From assembly GCF_001673315.1 (NCBI RefSeq), contig NZ_LZLQ01000024.1:62001-126000 (forward strand): a stretch of DNA of 64,000 nt, written 5' to 3'. The notes under the pieces were generated by a model that was not told where the DNA came from, did no database searches, and worked only from the letters and a program-made list of their open reading frames with translations. Within the stretch, counting starts at the first letter, position 1, and the number at the start of each line of letters is the position of its first letter. The translations under genes and the position numbers were made by a program. The stretch is from Mycobacterium asiaticum (GTDB lineage Bacteria; Actinomycetota; Actinomycetes; Mycobacteriales; Mycobacteriaceae). Below are positions 20,141 to 28,478 of the stretch, in pieces.

Positions 20141-21817
20141 GTGACTGATCCCGCTTACACCGTCGGCGATTATCTCCTTGACCGCCTCGCCGAACTCGGC
20201 GTGACAGAGATCTTTGGTGTTCCCGGCGACTACAACCTCGCGTTTCTCGATCACATCGTCGCGCACCCGAAGCTGCGCTGGGTCGGCAACGCTAACGAAC
20301 TCAACGCCGGCTACGCCGCTGACGGCTATGGACGGCTACGCGGATTGTCCGCTGTGGTAACGACATTCGGCGTAGGCGAACTCTCGGCCGCCAATGCGAT
20401 TGCGGGCAGCTACGCCGAACACGTGCCCGTCGTACATATCGTCGGTGGCCCGTCCAAGGATGCCCAAGCCACCCGCCGGGCACTGCATCACTCGCTGGGT
20501 GACGGCGACTTCGAGCATTTCTACCGGATCAGTCGCGAAATCACCTGCGCCCAAGCCAATCTCATGCCGGCCACGGCATGCCGGGAGATAGACCGGGTGC
20601 TCGAGGAGGTGCGCGAGCAGAAGCGTCCCGGATATATTCTGATGTCGGCCGATGTGGCGCGCTTTCCCACCGAACCGCCGGCGGCGCCGCTGCGCAGCTA
20701 TTCCGGCGGCACCAGCCCACGGGCCTTGGCGCTGTTCACCGAGGCGGCCGCAAAATTGATCGCCGACCACCAATTGACGGTGCTGGCCGACTTGTTGGTG
20801 CATCGCCTGCAGGCGGTCGAGGAACTCGAATCGCTGTTGGCGGCCGATGTGGTGCCGCACGCGACGCTGGTATGGGGCAAGAGTCTGCTCGACGAGAGTT
20901 CACCCAACTTCCTCGGCATCTACGCGGGAGCGGCCAGTGCCGAGCGGGTCCGCGCCGCGATCGAGCAGGCGCCGGTGCTGGTGACCGCCGGGGTGGTGTT
21001 CACCGATATGGTCAGCGGCTTCTTCAGTCAGCGAATCGACCCAGCCTGCACCATCGACATCGGTCAGTATCAGAGCAGCGTGGGTGACGCGGTATTCGCG
21101 CCTCTGGAGATGGGTGCCGCTCTGACGGCGCTCGCCACGATCCTCACCGAACGGGGCATCAGGTCGTCGGCCGTTGCGCCGCCCCCCATCGAGCCGCCGG
21201 CCCCCGAACCAGCCCGCGACGAGCCGCTCACGCAGCAGATGTTGTGGGACCGGTTGTGCTCAGCGCTAACCCCGGGAAATGTGGTGCTGGCCGACCAGGG
21301 GACGTCGTTCTACGGCATGGCCGATCACGTGCTGCCGCACGGGGTTACCTTCATCGGCCAGCCGCTCTGGGGCTCAATCGGTTACACGTTGCCCGCCGCC
21401 TTCGGCGCGGCGGTGGCTCATCCGGAACGCCGGACCGTCCTGCTGATCGGAGACGGGGCAGCACAACTCACCATCCAGGAACTCGGCAGCTTCTCCCGGG
21501 AGGGGTTGTCCCCGGTCATCGTGGTGGTCAATAACGACGGTTACACCGTCGAACGCGCCATCCACGGCGAGACGGCTCCGTACAACGACATCGTGGCGTG
21601 GCAGTGGACCGATATGCCGAACACGCTCGGAGTGGTCGATCACCTGACGTTTCGGGCGCAGAACTACGGCGAACTCGACGACGCGCTGACCGCCGCCGCC
21701 GCGCATCAGGACCGGATGGTGTTTGTCGAGGTCGTGCTGCCCCGACTGGAAATCCCTTACCTGTTAGGACAACTCGTCGGATCCATGTCGCCGCCCGGCG
21801 ACAGCGACCGGCGCTAG
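20141..21817 (+). CDS. kdc: Thiamine-pyrophosphate alpha-keto acid decarboxylase
   Basis: A 558-aa ThDP-dependent decarboxylase similar to pyruvate and indolepyruvate decarboxylases; the H37Rv orthologue Rv0853c decarboxylates branched-chain and aromatic 2-keto acids. The ThDP motif starts at Gly437 ([11 protein letters not shown]) and ends with Asn464-Asn465. The N-terminal block [20 protein letters not shown] is typical. The GTG at 20141 gives this N-terminus; the frame upstream to 20051 overlaps the divergent gene and looks non-coding. The stop shares CTAG with the convergent ferredoxin gene. Confidence 0.93.
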   Translation: MTDPAYTVGDYLLDRLAELGVTEIFGVPGDYNLAFLDHIVAHPKLRWVGNANELNAGYAADGYGRLRGLSAVVTTFGVGELSAANAIAGSYAEHVPVVHIVGGPSKDAQATRRALHHSLGDGDFEHFYRISREITCAQANLMPATACREIDRVLEEVREQKRPGYILMSADVARFPTEPPAAPLRSYSGGTSPRALALFTEAAAKLIADHQLTVLADLLVHRLQAVEELESLLAADVVPHATLVWGKSLLDESSPNFLGIYAGAASAERVRAAIEQAPVLVTAGVVFTDMVSGFFSQRIDPACTIDIGQYQSSVGDAVFAPLEMGAALTALATILTERGIRSSAVAPPPIEPPAPEPARDEPLTQQMLWDRLCSALTPGNVVLADQGTSFYGMADHVLPHGVTFIGQPLWGSIGYTLPAAFGAAVAHPERRTVLLIGDGAAQLTIQELGSFSREGLSPVIVVVNNDGYTVERAIHGETAPYNDIVAWQWTDMPNTLGVVDHLTFRAQNYGELDDALTAAAAHQDRMVFVEVVLPRLEIPYLLGQLVGSMSPPGDSDRR

Positions 21818-22026
21818 TCCGGCTGGCAACGACCCGCCGCGGGTTCAGCCGAGGTAGCCGCGCCGTGTTCAGCCGAAGCGATGATCGCGCGCACCGTGCG
21901 TCGGCACCGCCCGCAGTCGTCGCCGGCTCCGCAGGTGGAAGCAACCTGCTTGCACGTCGTAGCCCCGGCCGCAACGGCGTCGGCCACCGCTTGGCTGGTG
22001 ATGCCGTTACACAGGCACACGAACAT
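21814..22026 (-). CDS. Bacterioferritin-associated ferredoxin (Bfd)-like
   Basis: A 70-aa Fer2_BFD domain protein starting [14 protein letters not shown]. The four cluster ligands are visible as CxC near the N-terminus and [10 protein letters not shown] further on. Bfd proteins carry a [2Fe-2S] cluster and help release iron from bacterioferritin. No bacterioferritin gene is nearby. The C-terminal 15 residues are low-complexity Ala/Glu/Pro. Confidence 0.85.
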   Translation of the reverse strand: MFVCLCNGITSQAVADAVAAGATTCKQVASTCGAGDDCGRCRRTVRAIIASAEHGAATSAEPAAGRCQPD

Positions 22027-22038
22027 CGAATGATCCGC

Positions 22039-22671
22039 TTACTCTGCTGTTTCGATCCGCATCATGTCGAAGTAGCGTCCGACGAACAGCGGTGGGTAGG
22101 CGCCCGTCCCAGCCCCGCCCGTCATCCACTGGGCCGTGGCATCCGGATGGTCGATCCATTGCCGCGCACCCTCTTCGTCCGGGAACTCCTGCAGGATCAG
22201 CACCTCGTGGGAATCGTCGAAAGCCTGGAATACCCACGTTTTTCGGATCCCCGCCGCCGCGAACCGGTCCATGGCGAAGCCGACCTCCGCGGTCAACGTC
22301 GACACGTCCTGCACTGAGGCGAATGCGGCCAGCACCACTCCGGGTGCCTTCGGTACCGCGGGTGGGGTGGTGACGAACCTCTCGACGATCTCGCCGGCGA
22401 ATACCGCCGGAATGTCGTCGACGCCGGCCTCGTCGAACCAGTCGAAGAAAACACGCGACTGCAACAGTTCCACAATCGGCTCGCGGCTGTGCACACCGAT
22501 CATCACCAGGACGCGGCCATAGTCGTGCGTGGAGAGGTAGACCAATACGTGGTGGGCGCCGATGTCGGCGAGGGCCGCCTTGTTGCGTTCCAGCAGCGGC
22601 CACACCCGCGTCGGGTCCGGGATTCGGTAGTCCGACGCGATCACCATCGAGTGAATGTCGCCGTTACTCAT
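22039..22671 (-). CDS. Conserved mycobacterial protein of unknown function
   Basis: A 210-aa protein starting MSNGDIHSMVIASDYRIPDP. The blocks VLVYLSTHDYGRVLVMIGVHSREP and WVFQAFDDSHEVLILQEFPDEEGARQ look like two ferredoxin-like alpha/beta repeats, as in dimeric alpha-beta barrel proteins. That is a fold guess only. Related entries may carry a fatty-acid-CoA ligase name, but no AMP-binding motif is present. The ATG and ribosome binding site are supplied by the 53-bp repeat upstream. Confidence 0.75.
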   Translation of the reverse strand: MSNGDIHSMVIASDYRIPDPTRVWPLLERNKAALADIGAHHVLVYLSTHDYGRVLVMIGVHSREPIVELLQSRVFFDWFDEAGVDDIPAVFAGEIVERFVTTPPAVPKAPGVVLAAFASVQDVSTLTAEVGFAMDRFAAAGIRKTWVFQAFDDSHEVLILQEFPDEEGARQWIDHPDATAQWMTGGAGTGAYPPLFVGRYFDMMRIETAE

Positions 22672-22771
22672 TGGCGCCGCTCCTCCTCATCGCTGCGCTC
22701 TGCATCGTCACCGGCGCGACTCATTGGCGCCGCTCCTCCTCATCGCTGCGCTCTGCATCGTCACCGGCGGG
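22666..22771. repeat. 53-bp element in two tandem copies
   Basis: Copies at 22666-22718 and 22719-22771 are identical except near the last bases. Read on the minus strand, each ends with ggaggagcggcgccaatgag, that is, a ribosome binding site plus ATG. The proximal copy provides the start of the 22039 gene. The distal copy starts an 18-codon reading frame, MSRAGDDAERSDEEERRQ, whose TGA overlaps that ATG. A diverged third copy lies at 25358-25406. Confidence 0.85.
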
Positions 22772-22772
22772 G

Positions 22773-23627
22773 TCACTGGATGAACTCGACTCTCGACATC
22801 TTGAGCTGCCCGCCCTCGCGAGTGACCGTCACGATGAGCCGGTACTTACGTGGATCCTGTTTGACTCCGGCCGCATTGGTGACTTCCGAGGTGCTGGCGA
22901 CCAATACCACCGCAGAGTTGGCAGTCACCGAATCTAAGTCGACCGCGGAGGCGCGAACGCTGCCGTGCGAAATCACCTTTGACTCTCGAAGGGTGTCGGT
23001 GAAGTCTTCGGCAGACTTGAGGAAGTCGTCTTTGAATGTTCCGGTGGAGATTTCGAGGATTCGCTGCACGCCTTCTTTGGCATGCTCGTAGTCCAGCGAC
23101 GTCAGGGTCACCACAGCCTTGCGCGCGGCCGCCGCGTATTCCGCTACCCGCTGGCGCTCCAGGACGGCGTTCTTATGCAGCACCATCATCTCCACGCCGG
23201 CTCCGATCGCAGCAAGAGACACCATGACGGCGAGCACCGAGGCAACCAGGAACAACCTCGGTCGGATCAGCAGGCCGCGCCCGCGAGCGGGCGGGGCGAC
23301 AGGCCACAATTCGGCACCCTGGCCGGCTAATCCATCCGCATCAGCGTCAACTGAGCGGGTGTCCACGACTGCAGTGACCGCCTCTTCGGTGGCGGGCCCT
23401 CGGGTTTGATTGTCGGCTTCCTCCGAAGTGACGGCCTCGGCCTCGCGACGCGCGCGGATCGCTCGGGCGCGGGCGGCAGCGGCGCGGGCTTCGGCTTCGG
23501 CGGCCTCAGCTTCGACTTGAAACGTCAGCGCCCGACTTCCGGCGGCCGTCGAGGGCGCGGGGCGTCTTTTCACCGGAACTGATTCCGTCCCGGGAACATC
23601 GAACGAAACTGCTCGCCGCCCAACCAA
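22773..23627 (-). CDS. Mce-associated membrane protein (orphan)
   Basis: A 284-aa protein with an Ala/Glu/Arg-rich N-terminal coil (about 35-65), one membrane helix near 125-148, and an extracytoplasmic domain containing ALTSLDYEHAKEGVQRIL-like and FKDDFLKS blocks. It ends in MSRVEFIQ. This domain marks proteins encoded next to mce operons, thought to stabilise the Mce transporter. The TTG at 23627 follows a ggggag site; a GTG at 23576 is an alternative. It is homologous to 34489 and 51300 but not paired with a second member. Confidence 0.78.
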   Translation of the reverse strand: MVGRRAVSFDVPGTESVPVKRRPAPSTAAGSRALTFQVEAEAAEAEARAAAARARAIRARREAEAVTSEEADNQTRGPATEEAVTAVVDTRSVDADADGLAGQGAELWPVAPPARGRGLLIRPRLFLVASVLAVMVSLAAIGAGVEMMVLHKNAVLERQRVAEYAAAARKAVVTLTSLDYEHAKEGVQRILEISTGTFKDDFLKSAEDFTDTLRESKVISHGSVRASAVDLDSVTANSAVVLVASTSEVTNAAGVKQDPRKYRLIVTVTREGGQLKMSRVEFIQ

Positions 23628-23780
23628 ACTCCCCTACCGCTTGCCCGTCGGGCGAAGATCCCGTTGTCCGTTGACCGACGCCATTCGAGAAGCGACGGGC
23701 GTCGCCATGGGCTCACCCTACTCGTCGCAGCCAACGATGTGCGATCGAATGGTGCGTACCACCCGTCGCGCCGGCGGCCT

Positions 23781-23803
23781 TGGAAAGTGTCTTGTACTTT
23801 CCA
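23781..23803. promoter_or_regulatory. Palindromic putative operator
   Basis: The arms tggaaagt and actttcca are perfect with a 7-base spacer. It lies in the 287-base gap between the Mce-associated gene and the AMP ligase, about 155 bases upstream of the former's start. The rest of that gap holds no convincing gene. The binding protein is unknown; TetR-like regulators use sites of this size. Confidence 0.55.
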
Positions 23804-23914
23804 CCAGACCAAGCCCCTTTCTGCGCCTCCTCGTTAGCCAAAAACCATCGCGCGCGGGGGAAGTAATGCCATTCACGCGTGCACCTGGGGTGCACGCATC
23901 CGCCTACACTCGCG

Positions 23915-25318
23915 CTAGATAAGCAGGTCTTTCACCACCTTGCCAGTGGCATTGAGCGGCAATGCCTCAAGAAATTCCACCGACCGCGGCACCTTGAATC
24001 CCGCCATCCGCTGCCGGCACCAGTCGATCAATTCCGCCGCATCGACGGGACCCTTCCGGACCACGAACGCCTTGCCCACTTGCCCGAGTCGCTCGTCGGG
24101 CACGCCTATCACGGCAGCCTGCGCGACGGCCTCGTGTCCGATCAATAGGCCCTCGATCTCCGCCGGATAGGCGTTGAAGCCGCCGACGATGAACATGTCC
24201 TTCTTGCGCCCGACGATGCGCAGGCGGCCCGCGTCGTTGAAGGTGCCCAGATCTCCCGTATGAAGCCAGCCGTCGCTGTCGATCGCTTCGGCGGTGGCGG
24301 CAGGGTCATCGAGATAGCCCTGCATGACCCCGTAGCCGCGCACCAACACTTCGCCGTCGTCGGCAATGCGGACCTCGACGCCGGCACAGGGCAGACCGGC
24401 GGTGGTAGCCACATCCTCGAACGAATCACCAGGCCTGGACAGGGTCACGTTGCCGGCCTCGGTGAGGCCGTAACCGGTCATCAACGTCTGGAACGGCAGC
24501 TCGTCATGGATGCGCCGGACCAGTTCGACGGGGATGTCGGCGGCACCGGTTACCCCGGCCCGCAACGTCGCCAGTCTGGCCTTGTCGGCGACCGTCAGCA
24601 GCGAATGATAGAGCGTCGGCGGGCCCGGAAGCATCGTGATACGTTCGCGTTCAACGAGATTCACCACCGCTTCGACGTCGAAGACCGCCAACGGCAACAT
24701 CGTCGCGCCTCGCAAGAAGGACGTGACAAGTCCAGCTTTCAGCCCGAAGGTGTGAAAGTAGGGATTGATCTGTAAGTAACGGTCACCCTGACGGAGGTCG
24801 GCAAGCGTCGCCCACTCCTCATACATCCGCAACGTCTGGCCGTGGCTCATCATCGCGCCTTTGGGACGACCGGTCGTGCCCGAGGTGAAGATGATGTCCG
24901 AGATGTCAGCGGCGCTCACCGAACGCTCGAACGGCGAGCCGCTGGAAAGAAAGTCGGACTTGAGGTCGATGACCGGGGTCCCCGCCGGTACCGAGTAGTC
25001 CTGGCCGAGGAATCCCGACTGGACCAGAACAGCCTTCACCCCGCTGCGGGCGATGATGTCGTTGGCCTCGGCACTTTTGAATCGGGTGTTGACCGGCACC
25101 AGTACGCCACCGGCGACGAGCAGACCGAATGCCGCGACGATCCACTCCGCCGAGTTGGGCGCCCAAATGGCCACCCGGTCCCCTTTGTCGATCCCGAGGT
25201 CCGCAAAAGCACCTGCAGCACAACGGATTCGGTTGACAAGCTCGCCGAATGTGTAGCGCAGCGGACCGTCCACAACTGCTTCCGCGTCGCCGAAACGGTC
25301 CGCCGCGCTCAAGACCAT
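23915..25318 (-). CDS. Acyl-CoA synthetase / AMP-dependent ligase (FadD3-like)
   Basis: Activates a carboxylic acid to its CoA thioester via an acyl-adenylate. Motifs seen: IIFTSGTTGRPKGAMMSHG (P-loop), YGLTEAGNV, DGWLHTGDLG and the C-terminal lysine in LNATGKVVKDLL. The length (467 aa) and style resemble FadD3, which activates the steroid C/D-ring propionate, but the substrate is unproven. The frame extends upstream with DPFPWQTIPE, a normal N-terminus for the family, to an ATT at 25357 behind a strong ggagg. The real start is probably there. It follows the amidohydrolase gene. Confidence 0.9.
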   Translation of the reverse strand: MVLSAADRFGDAEAVVDGPLRYTFGELVNRIRCAAGAFADLGIDKGDRVAIWAPNSAEWIVAAFGLLVAGGVLVPVNTRFKSAEANDIIARSGVKAVLVQSGFLGQDYSVPAGTPVIDLKSDFLSSGSPFERSVSAADISDIIFTSGTTGRPKGAMMSHGQTLRMYEEWATLADLRQGDRYLQINPYFHTFGLKAGLVTSFLRGATMLPLAVFDVEAVVNLVERERITMLPGPPTLYHSLLTVADKARLATLRAGVTGAADIPVELVRRIHDELPFQTLMTGYGLTEAGNVTLSRPGDSFEDVATTAGLPCAGVEVRIADDGEVLVRGYGVMQGYLDDPAATAEAIDSDGWLHTGDLGTFNDAGRLRIVGRKKDMFIVGGFNAYPAEIEGLLIGHEAVAQAAVIGVPDERLGQVGKAFVVRKGPVDAAELIDWCRQRMAGFKVPRSVEFLEALPLNATGKVVKDLLI

Positions 25319-25357
25319 CTCCGGGATGGTCTGCCACGGGAAGGGATCCGGCCTAAT

Positions 25358-25406
25358 TGCCCGCCTCCCCCTCAGACCGCTGCGCGGTCTGCATCTTCAC
25401 CGGCGC
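25358..25406. repeat. Diverged copy of the 22666 start-codon repeat
   Basis: On the minus strand gcgccggtgaagatgcagac is followed by a small hairpin (agaccg/cggtct) and gggggaggcgggcaattag. This aligns with the 53-bp element, whose end ggaggagcggcgccaatgag supplies an ATG; here the matching triplet is ATT. It fills the gap between the amidohydrolase stop and the AMP ligase. Confidence 0.7.
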
Positions 25407-25407
25407 G

Positions 25408-26598
25408 CTACACCGTGACGAGTCGACCGAGGTTGCCGCCCATGATCTTTGCCTGGTCCTCGACGGACAGGTGCGACAGCGCGTTGATGTAGAACGTCGG
25501 CTCGGCAAGCCCTTCGGGGTGCGGCCAGTCCGACCCGTACAACACCTGGTCCACACCGACGAGATCGACCAGATCGTCGATCCCATCCTCGAAGAAGGGG
25601 CTGACGTGAATACGACTCTTGACCATCTCGACTGGGTCGCTCGGGAACGCTTCCGGGGCTTTCCGGAATACCTCTGCCAGACCGTCCAGCAACGGGGTCA
25701 TCCACTTCGAACCCGCCTCGACGATCGCGACCTTCAGCTTCGGGAAGCGGTACAGCGCACCGTGGATCACCCACGAGCCCACCGCGTCCTGGATCGGCCG
25801 CCACTCGTTGAGGATGCCCATCGCATTGGTTTGGAACGGCAGCATTTCCTGTTCGGCGCCGTCCCACTCGGAGGTGTACCGGGAGTAGCCGCTGTCGCTG
25901 GAGTGCATGCCGACCAAGAGGTCGTACTCGACGACCCGCTCCCAGAACGGGTCGAACTCCGGCACCGCGAACGATCGGGGGCCGCGGAACCCGGGGACCG
26001 GAGCCGGGCGGATCAGGATGGCGCGGGCGCCACGCTTGACCGCCCATTCCAGCTCCTCGATCGCCTTCTCGACGATCGGCAGGGTGATGACCGGGGTGGT
26101 GAAAATGCGGTTCTCGTAGTTGAAACCCCATACCTCGTGGAGCCACTCATTCAGCGCATGGACCAGGACGTGGATGGCGACCGGGTCATCACGCAACCGC
26201 TCCTCGAGCAGGCTGGCCAGAGTCGGGAACATCAGGGTGCGGTCCAGACCCAGCTCGTTCATCTTTTCCAGCCGGGGGCCGGGTTCGAAGAACGCCGGGA
26301 TCGCGCGCATCGGTTCACCGAACAACTCGCGCTTGCTCTTGCCCTCCGGGTTGCCGTACTTGAAGTACTCCTCCCAGGCACCGGGCCGTGCTACGACCTC
26401 GAAGGTGGGGTTGGGAATGTAGTTGCTGATCTGGCCCCGGATGGCAATCTTGGTGCGCCCGTTGACCTGCACGTACTGAATGTGGTTCTGGTACTCCTTG
26501 GGCAGGAACTTGGTGAGCGCCTCCGGCGGCTCGTAGAGGTGGTTATCCGCGTCAAAGATCGGAAACGGAACATCTTCCCGATGCGACAACTGCCCCAT
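25408..26598 (-). CDS. Amidohydrolase family protein (ACMSD-like)
   Basis: A 396-aa metal-dependent TIM-barrel hydrolase or decarboxylase. The N-terminal metal motif DADNHLYEP and the C-terminal YGSDWPHPEG, with its catalytic Asp, are intact. Relatives include amino-carboxymuconate-semialdehyde decarboxylase and ring-opening or hydration enzymes acting on cyclic compounds. It heads a unit with the AMP ligase, preceded by aaggaggattt and by a perfect GAGAAT palindrome. Homologous to the 61400 and 62499 genes. Substrate unknown. Confidence 0.88.
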   Translation of the reverse strand: MGQLSHREDVPFPIFDADNHLYEPPEALTKFLPKEYQNHIQYVQVNGRTKIAIRGQISNYIPNPTFEVVARPGAWEEYFKYGNPEGKSKRELFGEPMRAIPAFFEPGPRLEKMNELGLDRTLMFPTLASLLEERLRDDPVAIHVLVHALNEWLHEVWGFNYENRIFTTPVITLPIVEKAIEELEWAVKRGARAILIRPAPVPGFRGPRSFAVPEFDPFWERVVEYDLLVGMHSSDSGYSRYTSEWDGAEQEMLPFQTNAMGILNEWRPIQDAVGSWVIHGALYRFPKLKVAIVEAGSKWMTPLLDGLAEVFRKAPEAFPSDPVEMVKSRIHVSPFFEDGIDDLVDLVGVDQVLYGSDWPHPEGLAEPTFYINALSHLSVEDQAKIMGGNLGRLVTV

Positions 26599-26620
26599 GA
26601 AATCCTCCTTCGCATTTTGT

Positions 26621-26635
26621 GAGAATACTATTCTC
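26621..26635. promoter_or_regulatory. Perfect GAGAAT-N3-ATTCTC palindrome
   Basis: The sequence gagaatactattctc is located 23 bases upstream of the amidohydrolase ATG and in its probable promoter. It is one of a family of sites in this window; see the finding on the shared palindrome. Confidence 0.75.
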
Positions 26636-26776
26636 TTGCCCAGACATTAGCAATGCGCGCTGGCGCCGAGGGGCGCGGCCCGGTCACGCAACGAGCAGCG
26701 CGCCATGCCTGGTCCGTACGCGGCCGGGCAGACCAATCGGTCGGTCGGTCAATCGGTGACCCAAAAGGTCAAAAGG

Positions 26777-27196
26777 TCAGCACTTTGCGCTTATCTTGAA
26801 CTCCGCAGTCGCCGGTTCGGCCGGATTCGCAGTCCTCGAGCCAGCCGCAACACCAGTGATCAGATAACTGTTGCCGTCGAAGCGGGTGTTGGCGGCATCG
26901 CCGGCGCCTTGGGAATACATGCCGTCGAAGCCGCCCACATTGTGGATGCGGGCGGACTCGGCCACTGCCCGCGGCCCGCGTCCATCCACGACAACGGTGG
27001 CCCCGGAAAGCTTGTGGCCAATGTGAATGGTCCGGTACCACTGCACCTGGGTGCAGCTCACGACATCGAATTTCGCTTGCACTCCGTTGACCGTGACGGA
27101 TGCGCTGCTAGCGAGCGGGGTCTGCTGCGGTGATGCGCAACCTCCCAGCGCGCCGGCACCGAGCACGGCAAAGGCAGCCACGATAGGGCAACGCAT
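26777..27196 (-). CDS. LpqH-like (19 kDa antigen family) lipoprotein
   Basis: A 139-aa lipoprotein. The ATG at 27196 follows ggaggtgg and begins MRCPIVAAFAVLGAGALGGC, a signal peptide with the lipobox LGGC. The mature part, with VTVNGVQAKFDVVSCTQVQW and a C-terminal ISAKC, matches the mycobacterial LpqH antigen group. Such proteins sit in the outer envelope and some stimulate TLR2. It diverges from the enoyl-CoA hydratase and may share its operator region. Confidence 0.85.
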   Translation of the reverse strand: MRCPIVAAFAVLGAGALGGCASPQQTPLASSASVTVNGVQAKFDVVSCTQVQWYRTIHIGHKLSGATVVVDGRGPRAVAESARIHNVGGFDGMYSQGAGDAANTRFDGNSYLITGVAAGSRTANPAEPATAEFKISAKC

Positions 27197-27238
27197 CGGA
27201 CCACCTCCATCCACCTTCGGAAGTCTTCGGCCTGCAGC

Positions 27239-27275
27239 GATGATGCTATTCTCCCAATTAGAGAATGCCAATATC
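27239..27275. promoter_or_regulatory. Double GAGAAT-type site
   Basis: Two imperfect copies, gatgatgctattctc (27239-27253) and gagaatgccaatatc (27261-27275), start 22 bases apart. Their good halves also form an inverted repeat attctc-N7-gagaat. The element lies between the lipoprotein and the enoyl-CoA hydratase. Confidence 0.5.
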
Positions 27276-27303
27276 GGGTGTCTTCGACCAAGGAGCAATC
27301 GCC

Positions 27304-28059
27304 ATGGTGGGCCTGGAGGTCGACGAGTCCGGCACCGGCGTCGCGGTCCTCACCATCGATCGCCCCCACGCACGCAACGCAATCTCGTTGGACACCATGC
27401 GGGAGCTGGAAGAAGCGATCGATGCCGCCGCGGGAGCTCGAACCCTAGTCATTACGGGCGCCGGAGATCGGGCGTTCGTATCAGGGGGCGACCTAAAGGA
27501 GCTCAGCGCGCTTCGGACCGAGGAAGACGCCTCGGCGATGGCCAAACGGATGCGGTCGGTCTGCGATCAGCTTGCCAACTTCCCGGCTCCTGTGATCGCC
27601 GCGCTGAATGGCCACGCCTTCGGGGGCGGTGCCGAAGTCGCCGTCGCCGCCGACATTCGGGTGGCCGCCGACGACATCAAAATCGCCTTCAACCAGGTGG
27701 CGCTGGAAATCATGCCCGCCTGGGGCGGGGCTGAACGACTGGCCGCACTCGTGGGAAAGGGCCGGGCGCTGCTGCTGGCGGGCAGTGGGACCGCCCTCGA
27801 CGCCGTCGAGGCCGAGCGGATTGGCCTGGTGGATCGAGTGCTGCCCCGCTCGTCGTTCGACGAGGGTTGGCGATCGATCGCGAAGTCGCTGGCCCGTTAC
27901 CCGGCAACGGAAATTAAGCGCGTAATCAGCGGAGTTTCGCCCGACGAGGCGATAGCATCTTTTGCGCGGCTCTGGGTTGCAGACGCACACTGGTTGGCCG
28001 CGGAGAAGGTAACGAACCGCACGGCCAGTCCGCGCCCTGACGGTCGAGGAGCGACGTGA
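27304..28059 (+). CDS. Enoyl-CoA hydratase/isomerase (crotonase family)
   Basis: A 251-aa crotonase that hydrates or isomerises an enoyl-CoA. NGHAFGGGAEVAVAADIRVAA forms the oxyanion hole, and QVALEIMPAWGG is the region where catalytic glutamates are found. The ATG at 27304 follows aaggag with eight bases between; an earlier ATG at 27265 overlaps the regulatory site. Its stop overlaps the start of the next gene (TGATG). Confidence 0.88.
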   Translation: MVGLEVDESGTGVAVLTIDRPHARNAISLDTMRELEEAIDAAAGARTLVITGAGDRAFVSGGDLKELSALRTEEDASAMAKRMRSVCDQLANFPAPVIAALNGHAFGGGAEVAVAADIRVAADDIKIAFNQVALEIMPAWGGAERLAALVGKGRALLLAGSGTALDAVEAERIGLVDRVLPRSSFDEGWRSIAKSLARYPATEIKRVISGVSPDEAIASFARLWVADAHWLAAEKVTNRTASPRPDGRGAT

Positions 28060-28478
28060 TGTCCAGGTTGTTGAGCGCGATCTTGGTCGCATTCCTGGCA
28101 GGTGGGGCGGGCTCGTTCTTAAGCGCCGGACGGGCACACGCCGATGATCCGATCATGCATCACGTCAAATACACGATCACGGCAAAAAATCCGATCTACG
28201 CCAACATTTATTACATCGACCAAGAACCGGCGATTTTCGCTGATTACAGCCACGATCCGTACCGCTTCACTCCCAACGTCCAGGCGGATGTTGCCCCGGG
28301 CAAACCATGGAGCTTCGAACTGAATTTAGCCAAACCCGAATACTGGGCGATGGTCGTCGTTAACACCGGCACCGAGCCGGGCACGCCGGAGTTTCACTGC
28401 GACCTGTCGGTGGACGGGGCCGTCGTCGTGTCCAAGGACGGGCCCAGGGGCGTGCTCTGCTCCATCCGGAACTGGTGA
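28059..28478 (+). CDS. Secreted protein of unknown function
   Basis: A 139-aa exported protein. The signal peptide MSRLLSAILVAFLAGGAG... ends AHA before DDPIMHHVKYTI. Two cysteines (residues about 112 and 134) may form a disulfide. The overall layout resembles the extracellular part of MmpS-type proteins, a weak impression. A gagg-agc site precedes the ATG. Its last 85 bases overlap the convergent TetR gene. Confidence 0.7.
   Translation: MSRLLSAILVAFLAGGAGSFLSAGRAHADDPIMHHVKYTITAKNPIYANIYYIDQEPAIFADYSHDPYRFTPNVQADVAPGKPWSFELNLAKPEYWAMVVVNTGTEPGTPEFHCDLSVDGAVVVSKDGPRGVLCSIRNW

Noticed and set aside
22719..22771. Tandem copies considered as a CRISPR repeat
   Set aside because: Only two abutting units and no spacers; the unit carries start-codon signals instead.
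23570..23812. 80-aa minus-strand frame upstream of the Mce-associated gene
   Set aside because: No ribosome binding site or recognisable similarity, and it overlaps both the palindrome and the beginning of the Mce-associated gene.
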